From Gnetum montanum (taxonomy: Eukaryota > Streptophyta > Gnetopsida > Gnetales > Gnetaceae), in assembly GCA_015680685.1 (NCBI GenBank), contig MNCI01034797.1, positions 368,175-432,174 of the forward strand: 64,000 bases of DNA, written 5' to 3'. Position 1 is the stretch's first letter. Every line of letters begins with the position of its first letter. A model generated the notes under the pieces. That model did no database searches. It was not told the DNA's origin and worked only from the letters and a program-made list of their open reading frames with translations. The translations under genes and the position numbers were made by a program. Positions 35,870-48,029 of this stretch are shown here, one piece after another.

Positions 35870-36027
35870 TGATTCTACTAATGTTTGTTTGCATTTTAGG
35901 AGGACTAGAGATGGGGTCATTCGCTATATTGATTCTGATTTTGTTGGAGATATTAATAAGAGGAAATCACTTACAAGGTATGTTTTCACCATTGGTGGTT
36001 GTGCTATTAGTTGGAAAGCTACCTTGC
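35870..36027 (+). pseudogene. Copia D RNase H, first part
   Basis: It reads YIDSDFVGDINKRKSLTRYV, then FTIGGCAISWKATL, the RNase H block of plant Copia elements. It breaks at 36027, where the LTR of element G begins. The next residues of this domain lie on the minus strand at 40749-40536. Confidence 0.88.
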
Positions 36028-36929
36028 TCATGAGCAAGGGTTTGGTTATGTCGACGAGGCCTCATCGACAAAGCCCCGTTGATGGATGTAATGATGCGTT
36101 GACAAGGCCTCGTTGACGTAGCGTCCACTTTTCAACTATAATTATGTGCTCACTAGCTACATTTATGACAATGAGATTTTAGTGGTAGTTGAACTCTTGC
36201 AGTATTTACATTTGAAAGTTAGAATATTTCTCTTGAATGCCCATAGCAAGAGTCATTGAGTGTATGGATCTTTATTTGAGCATTGTTATACCTAAGCACA
36301 ACAATGTGTGCGACAATAAAGATGAGCTTTCTGATAAATCTTGCAGCATTTTGGATAGATTAAATCTTTCATTTATACATTTAATTTTTTCAATTAGTTA
36401 TTCAATATTTTTTAGTAACTAAGCTAATTAAGATAATTAAGCAAGATATGCTAGATAGATTAAATACATAAGTATAACCACTTCAAGCATAACATGTATT
36501 CACTTAGTAATTCTAGTAGCATTAGTGCTTGGTGTGCCCAATAGTGTAGCGCTTAGTAACCCAACAATGGATATGTGGGTTCAAGCCATGTATGGAAAGT
36601 GAGAATACATGCTTATGTTAGGATTAGTTAGAGACCAATTACTTATTTAATTTAGATTAGTCATTAAATTACTCTATCTTTCTTTCTCTCTTTAAGCACC
36701 CAAAAACATAAAACATAAAATGATAAAAATAATATGCCTCGATTACTTTTAACCATGCCAATATGCTTCACAGGTGTAATTGGGAAGACAATGAATAACC
36801 TTAGGGCAAGGTTCACTTCCTAGAAGACTAGTGTACTGGAAACTGTAAAGTCCATGGAATTTGACCAGATCACGCAGGAATGCTTTATGATTCATATGGT
36901 TAGGTGTAGGGGTACCTTGTCACTCATCA
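36028..36929 (+). repeat. 5' LTR of element G
   Basis: 902 bp, starting TCATGAGCAAGGGTTTGG (TG changed to TC by comparison with the partner LTR) and ending CTTGTCACTCATCA. The U3 carries a different palindromic array (36048-36122) built on GTCGACGAGGCCTCATCGAC-like units. The TATA position reads CTATAATTA. Confidence 0.85.
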
Positions 36930-36930
36930 T

Positions 36931-36947
36931 TGGCATTGTTGTTGGGA
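36931..36947 (+). other. Primer-binding site of G (tRNA-Asp, decayed)
   Basis: TGGCATTGTTGTTGGGA, a transition-decayed version of the tRNA-Asp site, 1 base after the LTR. Confidence 0.75.
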
Positions 36948-37078
36948 ACTTTGTTATTGAAACGTGTGCTATCTAGGATCAGTAAATATTATTAATATCA
37001 TTAGATGAACTCAAGGGCAACATCACTCTCACATGACATATAACTACTAAGCACACTGATAATTTTAATTATTGCAAA

Positions 37079-39530
37079 ATGTCTTCTTCCCAAAAGTGTG
37101 AAAATGTTAAACCACTAATCCCATAGGAGTGCAAATTGGTATATACTCATCTAGATGAGTATGTACTGGACTTCACCTTCATCCTACATCAGGATGAATA
37201 GTTGCAATGGTGCAACATGAAAGGTAACATTGTATTACCTCCTAATTGATCTATGCCTATGATGCTATTTCAAACCCTTAAAAAGTTGGGCATCTCAAAT
37301 CTTCACAAGGAATACATTGTAAACGATCATGACACTCAGGACTACCATCCCACTAAAACACAAGGCAAGTGAGATCGACATCAAGCGAAGCACCATGAGC
37401 TTACAAAGGGGAAAAATTTTACTAATCCCTTGTTCCTCCTAAATAAAGATAATAATGAGGATCCTCCCTTTGAAGGTTCTCAACATGAAGATTCTTCACA
37501 CCCTATTGTTGGTAATGAGGGTGTAACCCTAAATCTACAATCCATTATTCATAAACCAAGTTCAAAAAAGGTGACAATCAAGGTACGGACTTGAGTAAAC
37601 ATTACAATAGAAAAGGATCTAAATATGATGATTGTAATAAATTAAAAGGTGGTGGAGGACATTGTGATGGTGGTGGTAGTCCACCTTCCTCTTCATCCTA
37701 TTCATCTAACTCTGAACATTCCTCTTCATCTTCTAGTTCTTATAAAATCCACTATCAAAATAGTCGTGATGAAGGTGATCAACGAGATAATAGAGGCCGT
37801 CCAGGCTATCAAGAATGTAGAGGTGATAGAAACCATCATCGACGTCATCAACACAATCATGCTGATGAACCTTTGTTGGTAACTAGAAGTATGCTTAACA
37901 TTGCAGAGGTAGTTATAATTCCAACTAAGCATATAAAAGATAGTTGGATTAAGTGCATAGACATGAATAATATCCCATGATTTGAGGTGGATACAATTCT
38001 GATCTGCAAAATCATCTACAAGCTTTTCACACAACTTTTGCATTACCAAACATTGAAAATAACTAGCAAAAACTTAGGATTTTCCCCAAGACACTCATTA
38101 AGGAAGCTACGATCTAGTACTAGTCCTTGAAACTAAAGTCCACTCACCAATGGAGTACCATGTTAGAGTTTCTTAATGATAAATACCAAATGTACTCCAG
38201 AGTGTCTAATCTAAGAAGGTAAATCCAAGGATGGAAATAGAAAATACATGAACACTTGGATGCCACCATGTGTAGATATTATTCACTCTTACACTAATTC
38301 CCTAGCCATGATTATTCTCAAAGGAAAAAAATTCATCACATCATAGATAGGCTTAGAGCAGAAACTAGAAAAAATCTTGGGGTGTATGCCCAAGGGAGAT
38401 TCTCTAAATTGGGAGCTCATAAAATCCAAAGGTTGATAGATTAGGTAGTAAAAGACGAAGATGAGTTGTGAAAAAGGGAAAGTGCAAAAGAGTATAATAG
38501 GGACCCTTCCATCAGGAAATGAGAGGACTGATTTTATGATGAGGAGGAGTCACCACTCGATGAAGTGGTGAATAAGAAAACCTTGGCCATCCAAAAATCT
38601 ATTTCTAATATTTTGGAAAAGGTTAATAAATTATGGGATACTTTGGATGAAAAAATCAAAATTACTATGAAGATTATTGAAGAATCCAAACAACAAAATA
38701 GTGATCATAATCACAGGAGACAAAAATAAGCTGAATGTACCTATTAAAGAGGTAAGGGCACAATTGTTGCCGTAGTGAAAGTTGTGGAAATTAACTCTAA
38801 TGATGAAATTGGTTATGACATCTATCAATATGAACATCCAGAGGGATATGGTATCACACTTACAAGAGTCTAGGGTGTATGCATTGAATCCTCAACTAGC
38901 ATGTACGCAAGCACCCAAGTGATTGCCTTATCCTCAAGGCAATCCAAGGCAATTCCACCATTAGCAACAAGCTTACTACCCAAGTGAAGCTCCACCACAA
39001 CCATATGAGTAATACCAACAATGGAATCAATCAAAATCATGGGAAATGCCACCACCAAAGTAGTAGTACCCTTATAGGCAACCATATTCATATGCATACT
39101 ATGTTTACAACCCATTTCTCCAAGAAGTTTTGCAAGTCATGCCTCATTTTAGCATCACTATTACCCTCCAAACTATCACTAAATACATTCACCATCTACT
39201 CAAGAAGAAAATACATATCCATACCATCCTCTACATCCATATACACACACACCTCCATCCTCAACCTAGTTACCTCCTACTCCATCCATGTAGGATGAGA
39301 CTCCTCCATAGCCGTAGCAATGAAATGCTATGAGGGTTGTACACTCACAACCGACTTTCCAGCCAAGTGATTTGGACAATCAATCCAAAACAAAAAGATC
39401 CTTCTTCCAGTTCAATAGTCCTCTCCAACCCTCATGACCTAGTATAGCTAATTGCCTTTCATCTCCAATACCCTCATCCTCTGTATCAAATACCTTTGAG
39501 TGTATTTCAAACTAAAAGCTACCTCAAATC
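37079..39530 (+). pseudogene. Element G gag
   Basis: The start MSSSQKCE at 37079 parallels A, C and E. An open piece, 37591-37980, is Gly/Ser/His/Arg-rich and reaches the INEVV-like HMKDSWIKCIDMNNIP block. The gag domain follows in broken frames (38000-38420), then a Lys/Glu-rich section (38430-38720). A knuckle position near 38815 has both cysteines replaced by Tyr. A Pro/Gln/Tyr-rich tail runs to about 39530. Non-functional. Confidence 0.82.
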
Positions 39531-39539
39531 TGCACTATG

Positions 39540-39770
39540 ATGTTAACTCATATTTCTTTTGACTGGATCAAGGCTAGCAATCTTCCTATGAAAAGATCTG
39601 ATCTAGGAAGTTCACTCATTCACCTACAAATTGGTAGACATGAGCCATGCAAGGTTCTTCTTTATTCTAGTTCCCATGTCAATCTCATCTTCCATGACAT
39701 GTACAAGGCCTAGGACCTACCTCCTCTTAAGAAGAGCAACATCTGTCTTGAATTGGAAACATTTAAAGAT
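39540..39770 (+). pseudogene. Element G protease fragment
   Basis: LIHLQIGRHEPCKVLLYSSS and HVNLIFHDMYKA correspond to the protease N-terminal half. The catalytic D is Y. After LKKSNICLELE the sequence jumps within about 20 bases to RT, so the protease C-terminus and the protease-RT linker are deleted. Confidence 0.75.
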
Positions 39771-39778
39771 CATTTCCA

Positions 39779-40535
39779 TTGTCATTTGTGAATCAAGTGT
39801 TGAACACCATATCCAAGCATTACTATTATAGCTTTTTGTATGGTTATAATGGCTATAACCAAATCCAAATTACACCAGAAGATCAAGCCAAGACAACATT
39901 CAAGGGTCCCTGGGGAACTTTTTCATATTGTAAGATGTCATTTGGTCTATGTAATGCCCTTGTAGCATTTCAACACCTAGTCCTTCGTATTTTCAAACAG
40001 AAAATTGGTAGTGGTATGGAAGTATTCATGGATGACTTCTCCACTTATGGAGCTATGTTTGAGGAAGCCTTGGACCACCTTGAGCAAGTACTAAAAAGAT
40101 GTGTGGAAACAAATCTACAGCTCAACTGGCAAAAAGGTCATCTTATGATCCAAGACGGCATAGTGTTGGAGCATTGAATTTCACATGAAGAGATTGAGAT
40201 AGACCTAGAAAAGATAAGGGTCATCCAAGGAATTACACATCAACTAGAGATAGTCAAAGATGTTAGATCATTCCTTGGACATACTAGCTCCTATTGGTGA
40301 TTCATAGAGAATTTCTCTAAGATCGCAAAGCCATTGGTCGAGCTAACGAAAAAAGATTCTCTATTCATTTGGACTAAGGAATGTGAACATGCATTCCAAC
40401 AATTGAAGAAAAAACTTGTAGAAACTCTAATTCTACAGGCACCAGACTTGTCTAGATCATTTCACATAATGATAGATGCATCTAGTTATGCTTTGAGAGC
40501 TATCCTTACACAATTAGATGAATATGACAAGCAAT
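39779..40535 (+). pseudogene. Element G reverse transcriptase and start of RNase H
   Basis: The open frame 39779-40177 carries FLYGYNGYNQIQI, FSYCKMSFGLCNA and the active site VFMDDFSTYG. LNWQKGHLMIQDGIVLEH follows, all typical Athila RT. Frame 40334-40537 holds FHIMIDASSYALRAILTQLD, the first RNase H block. The domain ends abruptly at about 40535. The next RNase H residues ([11 protein letters not shown]) lie at 55397 on the minus strand. Confidence 0.88.
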
Positions 40536-40749
40536 GATATCACATAAAAAATGATACCGCATATCAATGTGCTTTGTCCTTTCATGAAAATATAATCTTT
40601 TGTGAGGAAAATAGCACTTTGATTATTGCAAGAAACTATGGTAATCTGCGTAAGTTCACCAAATAGTCCTTTCAACCAAATGACTTATTTAAAAGCCTTA
40701 GTAATAACCATATACTTAGCCTCAGTAGTAGACAATGCAACTATAGTTT
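40536..40749 (-). pseudogene. Copia D RNase H, second part, inverted
   Basis: Minus-strand reading from 40741 gives TIVALSTTEAKYMVITKA, then CNNQSAIFLTKD and HIDMRYHFLCDII. These are the Copia RNase H blocks that should follow ISWKATL at 36022. The piece is on the wrong strand because of the inversion and is bounded by the G LTR and by the breakpoint. Confidence 0.88.
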
Positions 40750-40754
40750 GTAGG

Positions 40755-41630
40755 TGATGAGCGACGAGGTACCCCTATGCCCAACCATACGAATCACAAA
40801 GCATTCACGCACGATTCGGTTGAATTTCGTGGACTTTACAATTTCCAATACACTAGTCTCCTTAGAAGTGAACCTTGCCCTAAGGTCATTCATTGTCTTC
40901 CTGATTACACTTGTGAAGCATAATGATATGATAATAAGTAATCAAGGCATATTATTTTTATCATTTTATGTTTTATTTTTTTGGGTACTTGAAGAGAAAG
41001 AGAGAGAGAAAGAGTAATTTAATGACTAATCTAAATTAACTAACTGGTCTCTAACTAATCCTAACATAAGCATTTGTTCCCACTTTTTGTGCACGTCTTG
41101 AACCCACGTATTCACTACTGGGTTACCAAGCACTATGCTACTAGGTGCATTAAGCACTAACGCTACTGGGATTACCAAGCAAATACATGTTACGCTTGAA
41201 GCAATTGTACTTATGTATTTAATCTATCTAGCTTATCTTGCTTAATTATCTTAATTAGCTTAATTACTAGAAAATATTGAATAACTAATTTAAAACATTG
41301 AATGCATAAATGAAATATTTAATCTATCCAAAATGCTACAAGGTTTATCAGAAAGCTCATTTTTATTACTGCACTATCATGCTTAGGTAGAACAATGCTT
41401 GAATAAAGATCTATACACTCATTGACTCCTGCTATTGGCACTTGGGAAAAATATTCTAACTTTTAAATGTAAAAACTGCAAGAGTTTAACTACTACGAAA
41501 ATCTCATTACCATAAATGTGGCTGGTGAGCATGTATTTATAGCCAAAAAGCAAACCCTATGTTGATGGGGCTTTGTCGACGAGACCCAGTCGATGAGGCC
41601 TCATCAATGCAACCAAACCACAACTCATCA
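40755..41630 (-). repeat. 3' LTR of element G
   Basis: 876 bp. On the minus strand it starts TGATGAGTTGTGGTTTGG and ends GCGTCGCTCATCA-like. It matches 36028-36929 by the GTCGAC/GGCCTCATC array (41560-41612), the U5 TAGTAACCC motifs and the LTR end. TATA box (TATAAATA complement) at 41534-41541. Confidence 0.88.
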
Positions 41631-41648
41631 CACCCCCACAACTAAATG
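41631..41648 (-). other. Polypurine tract of G
   Basis: On the minus strand, CATTTAGTTGTGGGGGTG abuts the LTR. Where other elements have GTCATGGGG, both copies in G (here and at 53687-53703) read GTTGTGGGG. Confidence 0.7.
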
Positions 41649-41879
41649 AAAAATCATCCTCAAGTTCCTTTATAAAATTGGGAAGGTATGGAATTATTGA
41701 CTAACTCTTAACAAAACAAAAAAAATAGACTGACTTGACAAAATTAAGTGCTTGAGTGTACATATCAACACATTAAAAAAATTATGATATTTATGACACA
41801 AAATTGAACACCATGATGTGACTCTTCAAACTTGGACAACATGCCATTTGATGGTGTGAATTTGGTGGAAAAGGTTAGA

Positions 41880-43713
41880 CAATCCTAGGAGGTGGTGGTT
41901 CTTGAGGTTCTAAGGGACCTTCATCGGCTTCAAGCATGTGTGGTAGTCGAGGTGGCTATGGTTGTCTTGCTACTGCTGCAACTTTCAAGGGAAGGAGGAA
42001 AGCATCCAACAATGCTTTCATTTTTTCCTTCTTACTTCTAGGATCATGCACCATCCATGTAGGTTCGCTAATGTAGGTTGGAATAGGCACATCCCAGGGA
42101 CATGGCATTGCTAGAAAGAGCTCCTTTGCATTGATAAACTAGGTAAAGAATTGTTTTCTTTCAATGTTGAATGCTCTAACTACATCCTTTAGCTCTTGTT
42201 AATCATTCATTTCTTTAGCCAAGTTCTTCGCACTTTATCGTTGATCCATGAATCGTGCCTTGAGAACTCCAAGTTTAGCATTTGTAGTCTCAATCATTTA
42301 CTTGGTGTCTTTATGATGCTTTAACTCTACCTCCTATAGCAAATATGAGCTAGCCAATTATTTTTTCAACTTTGACCATGGCTGTCCAGTAATCAGCATT
42401 GCCATGTTTGCATAGTGGATATTGGCCAACTCCATGTATTTTTTCATCTTTTCAGTTTGAAACTCCATTAGGTTGATCTCCACTTGTTATAGGCATTAAT
42501 CCCATCAATGATGGGCTACCATACTTCTCTTTCTTATTGAAGTTGCTAGAGCGCTTCATTTACTTTTGCCTTTTCCATCTAGATGTTCTTCTCATTTACT
42601 TCCATTTGCAAGTGAACTTGGTCTTTATAGTGATTTTTAACTCTTTCAAACTTCAAAGCTTTATTTTTCTAGGTGACAATCCTCCATGAACAAATTTTTA
42701 TTTTTTGTAGCTAATTTTCTCAATTCAATATTCACCCTAGCTAGCTCCTCCTGTTGTTGATGAATGAATTCCTACATCTATTCTTTTTGAGCATCAACAT
42801 TGTGTAGGCAATGATTGTCAGTGATCAGTGCCTCGTTTCCTTGGTGCATCTAAACCAATTCCTTCTAACCTGAATAGGTCTTTACTTCTGCAATAGACTA
42901 GTTGAAGATGACTATCATAGTTTCCTCCTTAGCTTGTTTTAGTCTTTGTTGAAGCTATTGAAAAGCTTCATCTCTGGTTATTACCAAGCTAAGGAGTGTG
43001 GGATGAGTAAGAAAAGCATGTAATTTAGCAACCTCGGTGGCCAAGCCTTAATTCTGTGCTTGAGCCATTTCAAGTTGCTTGTCCAAGATGATGCATTTAC
43101 CCCTTGGTTTTAGTAGCTCTGATTGGGTTACAGTGATGTTATTTGGAAAATTAAAGATATTCAAAATTGATTGCCCAGTCCCTACTAGTTGATCCAACAA
43201 TTCTTCATGTTGGGTTGCACTCAATCTTCCACTAACCACACCTATAGATGTCTACACATCTCAAAGTGTAGATACAATTGGTACAGACATCGCCAATGCA
43301 TTAAGTGCTTTAGCGATGTAGTTAGCAACTAATTTAGCTGTAGTCTCTTTCCCTTGGTGCTGCATTATGAGTACAATGGCCCCTTCCCTTCCTCCAAGCA
43401 CAATGAAAAGGAAGCTACATTCCTAGAGATTTCTAGGAACAAATGGTGTTGCAATAATGACATTATATCCTCTTAAGCATTGGGATCAAACCTTGTGGGA
43501 AACTATGTTTGTTGGGTAGAGAATATTGGCCCACCCCTTTCCATCTGGCTAATTCTCCGAGCCACCTCATTAAGGTGACTCCTCATTGATCGATACACAG
43601 ATGGGTCCACACTATTGATGTAAGCATTTAATGGCTACACGGGCCTCCAGTGTTCTCTCTTGAGTAGGTGGTAAAGGTGGTGGTTGCTCCTCTTCTTTAG
43701 TTGTGGTAGGTGC
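41880..43713 (-). pseudogene. Second ORF of element G, 3' part
   Basis: Minus-strand pieces include PSVYRSMRSHLNEVARRISQ (near 43590), DQLVGTGQSILNIFNF (in 43048-43239) and long Lys/Glu/Gln-rich, probably coiled-coil stretches (42250-43000). It ends in a Pro-rich tail EGPLEPQEPPPP (about 41890-41925). The DQLVGTGQ block and the Pro tail are shared with element B. The rest of the ORF lies on the other side of element E. Confidence 0.62.
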
Positions 43714-43718
43714 CTTGT

Positions 43719-44532
43719 TGATGGGATGTGATATCGCATGGGCCACGATATCGCGTACATGATACCGCGTCTTCCCTTGCGATATCACGGTGCGTCGTCA
43801 TATCTATAAATAAGAGGCAACTCTCACTTGTTTCATCATCCTAGGCTAGATAGTAGGGAAATTCTGGCAGATTGATCACTCTAGAGATAGAATATTTCCA
43901 TGTGCCCATAGTAGGAGTCCTAAAGTGAACGGATCTTTGTTCGAGTAGACATTGTACCTGAACACAAGTTTGTGTACGGCAATAAAGACGAGCTTCTTGG
44001 ACAAACCTTGCAGTGCATGGAATAGGTTAATTAGAATTTTATTTATTATTATTTATTATTTGTTATTTACATGCTTTATTAGTTTATTAATTCTCTCTCA
44101 ACCCTTCTCTCCTAGTTAAGTGCCTCAGTATGACCACTTCGAGCACGTGCATTACACTTGGTGATCCCAACAACGATTAGCGTTTGGTAGCCAAGGTTGC
44201 ATCAGTTCGAGGTGTGTATGGTAAGTGGGAATGGATGTTGATGCTAGGTTAATTTATACTTAGTTCATTAGTTAGAGTTAGTTAATTAGTCTTCTCAACC
44301 CTTCACCTTGTTAGCATAGGAGGCAAAAACATAAAAACTATAAAAATCATATACCTCAGACTTACTTAACCATACACCGTGACAACTACAAGTAAGTCTG
44401 GGAAGACAATGAATGATTAACCCTAAGTGTTCCATGAGGTGTGTAGGCACTTAGTCTACAGAGTTCAACCAGATTGCGCATGCTACACTTGTATTCGTAT
44501 GGTTGAGTGTAGGGGCATCTCGCCACTCATCA
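43719..44532 (+). repeat. 5' LTR of element E
   Basis: 814 bp, TGATGGGATGTGATATCGCA...CGCCACTCATCA. The U3 array (43729-43790) has about four units including CACGATATCGCGTACATG. TATAAATA at 43805-43812. Confidence 0.95.
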
Positions 44533-44533
44533 T

Positions 44534-44551
44534 TGGTGTCGTTGCTAGGGA
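44534..44551 (+). other. Primer-binding site of E (tRNA-Asp, decayed)
   Basis: TGGTGTCGTTGCTAGGGA, three transitions from the intact site in A. Confidence 0.85.
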
Positions 44552-44674
44552 CTAAGTGTTTGTGCGCTAAGTAGAACATAGAATATCACTCACATCGTTG
44601 GGAGCCTAAATGAACCTTTGAGTTAATTAAATAAAAATTTATATAATGGTTAATTTGCACACCGATAAGAAATA

Positions 44675-47165
44675 ATGTCTTTTTCTAACAAAAGTAATTC
44701 ACCACCTAGGGATAATACAAGAAATAGTCGGCAATCAAAAATACATAACCGAAATCTGCCAAGTCCTCAACAATATTGGATAGTCTATACTCATCCTAAT
44801 GATTATATTCCATACTTTACCTTTATCCTCCATCAAGATGAACAGCTGTGATGGAGAGATTTACAAGGTAACATAGTGTTACCTCCAAATCGATCAGTTC
44901 CTAACATGCGCCTTCGTGCTTTGGCACAGATTGGCATGATAGAATTATATACTGAATACATTGCGAAAGACTTTGACATGAGGGATTATCATCTCATAGA
45001 AGCACAATGTATCAGGGACTCAAGGTAGGAGAGCCAACATACATTGTTGAAGGGAAAAGGGGTCTCGCACGTCCTTAGTGAAAGAGAAGATGATGAACCC
45101 ATTATAATGGGTTCTCTATCAAATGATGTTCCCCCTCCTAACGATGGTGAGGAGGTTGGGTATCAGAACCTACAATCAATGATACATAACACTGGTTCTG
45201 ATCCCCATGAATGCCAACTGTTCACAGAGGAAAGAACAACTCATAATAAGGACGAGCACTTAGATCGTCATCACGATCAGGGCTGTAGCAGCCGAAGAGA
45301 AGGCAGGAAGCATTGTCATGGCAATGGTTCTCCTTCTTCTTCTCCTTCATCCCATCACTCAACCTCTCCTTCCACATATCGGCGTAGCCATCATGAGCAT
45401 AACGGTGAGGATAGAGGTAGACAAAATGAGAGACCTTGATGAGAAAGTTGAGAGAGAGGACAAGGGCATGAATGAAGGGAAAGTAGGGAACACCGAAGAC
45501 ATCACAGGCATCATGAAAGAGACGATCATGACAAACCCCTACTTGCAACCCAAATTATGCTTGACATAATGGAGGTAGTAAGAATTCTAACAAGGCATCA
45601 AAAGGATAGTTGGATCAAATGCTTAGACATGAACAATATCCCACGCTTTGAAGGGGGATACAACGCTGATCCATAGCATCATTTACAGGCATTCCACGAT
45701 GCTTGCACCTTGCATAACATAGAAAATGAGTGGCAAAAAAACTTAAGTTGTTTCCCAGGACACTCATCAAGGAAGCAGAGAGTTGGTACTAGTCCTTAGA
45801 GCTAGAAACCATCAAGAGGTGGAGTACGATGCTAGAACTCTTCAATGATAAGTATGAAACGTACTCCAGAGTGTCTAATTAAGCAGATCCAAGGATGGAA
45901 GCAAGGTAATCATGAACCCTTGGATGCTGCCATGGGCCACTACTACACATTGTTACATCGTTGCCTAGGCCATGGTTATGCACAGCGGGACCAACTTCGC
46001 CACATCGTAGATGGGCTCAGACATGAGACTAAGAGAACCCTTAGGACTTATGCCCAAGGGAGACTATCAGAACTTAGAGCCCATGAAATACATCGCTTGT
46101 TGGAGTAAGTAGCAAAAGAAGAAGGTGAGCTATGAAAAAGAAAAAGTGCAGAAGAATACAACCACAATCCCTCCCTTCGGAAGAAGGGAGTAAGATTTTG
46201 TGATGGGGAGGATGAGTCACCACTCAAAGAGTTGGTGAACCAAAAACCTTGCCGATTCAAAAACTATCAGCCAAAGTATCGACTAAGGTAGGTCAGTTGT
46301 GGGATTCCTTAGACTCTAGACTTGAAAGTGTCTTGAAAATCATAGAAGAGTCTAAGGTGGAACAAAGTACTAACCAAGGTAAGGCAAAGCAGAGAAATTC
46401 AGGCCCTACACATAATTAGGGTAAGGGGAAAATTACTATCTCTGATGAAGTTGTGGATTCAGACACAGACGATGACAGTGGATGGGAGATCTGCCAGTAT
46501 GACCATCCTAAGGGATGTTGTCCAATCATCTCACATCTATAGGAGTTTTGGGTGTATGCACTTAATCCAAGACTTAACCAATGGTAGACACCCCGAAGGT
46601 TACCTTATCCTCAAGGTAACCCAAGGCAGTTCCACCAACCATTAACGTACTATCCAAGTGGAACTCCACCACAACCCATCGGGCAACATCAGCAATGGCA
46701 ATACCCACAGTCATGGGGGATGCCACTGCTAACACAATAGTACCCTTATCGATAACCTGATCCTTATGGCTATTATGTGCAGCAGTTGGTTTCTCTAAGT
46801 GACTCTATGGATTACACAACTCCCCAAAATCACTACCAAGTTCGGGAATACTTTAGGAGGACTTCTTCTCCTTCGGGAGACATTCCACATTCATCCCATC
46901 CTCCAACTCCATCCACACCTCTTCCACCTATAGTTCCCATATAACCTACTCCAACAATGCAAGGGGAACTCCCTACTCAACCATAGCAATGTAACACTAC
47001 GATAGCTGTAAACATTCGACTCACTGCTGGTTCTGACAACTTTAAAAAGAGAAGATCCTTCTTCAGAACAAGAAGCCCAGACAAGCTCTCACAACAAGTG
47101 GTTGAGTCCACAAACACTCCTCCACCAAACAAAACTTTGGGTCACCCTTCAGTCCAACAATAGAG
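44675..47165 (+). pseudogene. Element E gag
   Basis: The start MSFSNKSNSPPR at 44675 matches A. Open pieces are 45044-45439 (acidic, then His/Arg/Ser-rich) and 45845-46108 (GHYYTLLHRCLGHGYAQRDQ, RRTLRTYAQGRLSELRAHEI). The gag domain lies at 45640-45890. The knuckle at 46483-46520 reads WEICQYDHPKGCC, with its first Cys changed to Trp. A Pro/Gln/Tyr-rich tail follows. It lies closer to a translatable state than A, but stops and two small indels remain. Confidence 0.9.
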
Positions 47166-47169
47166 CTCT

Positions 47170-47589
47170 ATGCATACAATTATGTTAACACATACCGTAA
47201 CCAAATGGATTGAGGTAGGCCACCTTCACAGGAAACTCTCTGATCCTGGAAGCCCCTTAATCTATCTACAAGTCACTAGGAACGCACCACATAAGGCTCT
47301 TCTTTACTTAGGTTCTGGAGTCAATTTAATATCAAGAGAGATGTATCAAGCCTGGAACTTGCCTCAACTTGAGAAGAGCAATATTCAACTAGAGCTGGCT
47401 GACCAGTCCATCACCATTCCCTTGGGATTGGTGGAGGACATCATTACCACTGTGTGTGGGTGGTCATACCCAGTTGACTTCCTGAGGATAGAAGTCAACA
47501 GTGACAATGGGGGCTTCCCAATCATAATGGGAAGGCCATGGCTGAGTATAGTAGATGCGTACCTAGGGATCCGTGATCTTTTCTTGTAG
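47170..47589 (+). pseudogene. Element E aspartic protease, active site lost
   Basis: An open frame of 139 codons covers the whole protease: KALLYLGSGVNLISREMYQA, LADQSITIPLGLVEDIITTV, GGFPIIMGRPWLSIVDA. The catalytic DSG of element A is YLG here, so the enzyme is dead even though the frame is open. The frame continues in broken form to about 47996. Confidence 0.88.
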
Positions 47590-47976
47590 ATATCTAATAT
47601 AAACATATATGGAACAATTTAGAAGAAGAAGGTTCTGTGCATCACATACAGTGACACAGAGGGTGATGACATGGAAGAATGTTCAACATCTCTTCCATGT
47701 AATCGGTGTGCCCAAGAAACACAAATTCAAAGGTGCCTGTATGTAGTAACCGCACCAGTAGTGGACACCCCGTGGTTGACAATTACTAGAAAAAGCAACC
47801 CAATATGCATGGAATGAACTGAGGAAACAACTTATGCTAACAACGAAGTCATAGATACATTGGAGTATGAGTGTCACCGACTTCCACCCCTTAATTTGAG
47901 AACTTCATTCGGGAGAAGTTGGGCACTTTTATGAAATTCAAATAGACGTTCATTATTTCAGATCTCTCCCTTGTAA

Positions 47977-47990
47977 TTCAGTCATGAGGG
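47977..47990 (+). promoter_or_regulatory. Polypurine-like motif 1 in E
   Basis: TTCAGTCATGAGGG, followed by AGATGG, at the end of the protease-tail frame and just before the T-rich array. A second copy, TTAGTCATGGGGG, is at 49555-49567. The third, at the 3' LTR, was lost in a deletion. Confidence 0.6.
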
Positions 47991-48029
47991 AGATGGCCAT
48001 GTATGCTAATCATTGGAGGCCCTCAGTTC

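Larger units (their letters stand above)
36028..40535 (+). mobile_element. Element G, left (plus-strand) part
   Basis: An Athila-like element: 5' LTR 36028-36929, primer site, gag, protease, RT and the first part of RNase H. At about 40535 the frame stops in mid RNase H. The sequence then becomes Copia RNase H on the opposite strand. The rest of G is on the minus strand at 55397-40755. The target duplication is CTTGC (36023-36027), matched by CCTAC when 40750-40754 is read on the minus strand (two transitions). Confidence 0.85.

Noticed and set aside
36028-41630. Two LTRs of G in opposite orientation as a foldback (hairpin) transposon
   Set aside because: Reading-frame continuity at both breakpoints shows a later inversion of one half of a normal LTR element.
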